Shown here in pieces: positions 51,180 to 51,502 of a stretch of DNA of 51,502 nucleotides. The translations under genes were made by a program, and so were the position numbers. The stretch spans positions 1-51,502 of the forward strand of contig NZ_LGDW01000472.1 of assembly GCF_001280005.1 (NCBI RefSeq), written 5' to 3'. A model generated the notes under the pieces. It did not search any database, was not told where the DNA came from, and saw only the letters and a program-made list of their open reading frames with translations. The DNA comes from Streptomyces sp. NRRL WC-3618. Lineage in GTDB: Bacteria > Actinomycetota > Actinomycetes > Streptomycetales > Streptomycetaceae. The stretch's first letter is position 1, and every line of letters begins with the position of its first letter.

Positions 51180-51502
51180 GAGTAAGAACCAAAGGTGGGT
51201 GCGTCAGCTGGTGAACAGATGGGGCCCGCTGCCCGCAGCGCCTTGTTCTGACCAGCGGAGCGGTCACGGATCCCCCTGGAGTCCGGCGCCTCGACTCCGC
51301 AGCCCAGTGAGCAGAGGCAGGGGCGTCGACGTGCGCCGGTACGCCATTCGGCCTAGCCTGTTAAAGGGAGTGACTCTCATCAGCAGGATCCGCGCCTGAT
51401 CTTAGAAGCCGTATCTCAACCGGTCATGGAACGTGCGGGTCGAACAGGTTTCCCGCCGGGGTGATCTTCCCGTTGTCCGTGCATGAAGACAGGGCCTCTC
51501 GG
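51180..51502. other. Right end of window, no gene seen
   Basis: I see no coding signature on either strand in these last 323 bases. Confidence 0.5.

Overview
The window looks like an accessory region of a Streptomyces-type actinomycete chromosome. It is very GC-rich, uses GTG and TTG starts freely, and carries typical actinobacterial families: IclR, TetR and GntR regulators, a Tat-type lipoprotein substrate-binding protein, VapBC, and IS3, ISAs1, IS21 and IS110 debris. All functions below are read from translated motifs; no database search was run.

The organising feature is four copies (A about 4845, B about 23758, C about 35126, D about 49856) of the 3' half of one minus-strand tRNA gene with a CAU anticodon. 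Each copy lacks the 5' half and is followed by a related stretch rich in TCCTTG-like motifs. I read these as displaced attachment sites left by successive integrations into the same tRNA gene. They divide the window into cargo islands, and no integrase, excisionase or replication gene is visible in any of them. Copies A and D share flanks, and B and C share different flanks, so the order is X-Y-Y-X.

Left flank (1-4844): a 5'-truncated Ser/Thr kinase, a small secreted protein, a fused set of broken genes (three-Cys-motif partner, HNH endonuclease, NACHT NTPase), and an intact vapBC toxin-antitoxin pair with a perfect inverted-repeat operator.

Island A-B (4.9-23.7 kb) is a catabolic cluster. 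It holds an intracellular PA14-type GH3 beta-glucosidase with an MFS transporter and a divergent TetR. A minus-strand set follows: amidase, nitrilase, IclR, benzoylformate decarboxylase, a malate/lactate-dehydrogenase-family enzyme and a benzaldehyde-type aldehyde dehydrogenase. A five-gene Liv-type ABC importer completes it. Together the enzymes could take a cyanogenic glucoside such as prunasin or amygdalin through mandelonitrile, mandelamide/mandelate, benzoylformate and benzaldehyde to benzoate.

Island B-C (23.8-35.1 kb) is a polyamine island: an APC permease, a GntR regulator overlapping a cytosolic Cache-domain protein, gamma-aminobutyraldehyde dehydrogenase and potADBC. An MMPL transporter fragment and a frameshifted IS3 element follow.

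Island C-D (35.1-49.9 kb) encodes proteins that look designed for the outside but lack signal peptides: a trypsin-like protease, an M6 metalloprotease, a DUF1036-like protein and a LodA-like quinoprotein oxidase with its LodB-like flavoprotein. Small partner proteins accompany them, one of which duplicates the N-terminal domain of the trypsin-like protease. A membrane protein and lipoprotein pair follows. ISAs1, IS3 and IS21 remnants have eroded this part. Right of D lie an IS3 remnant and a wrecked NUC1-type nuclease gene.
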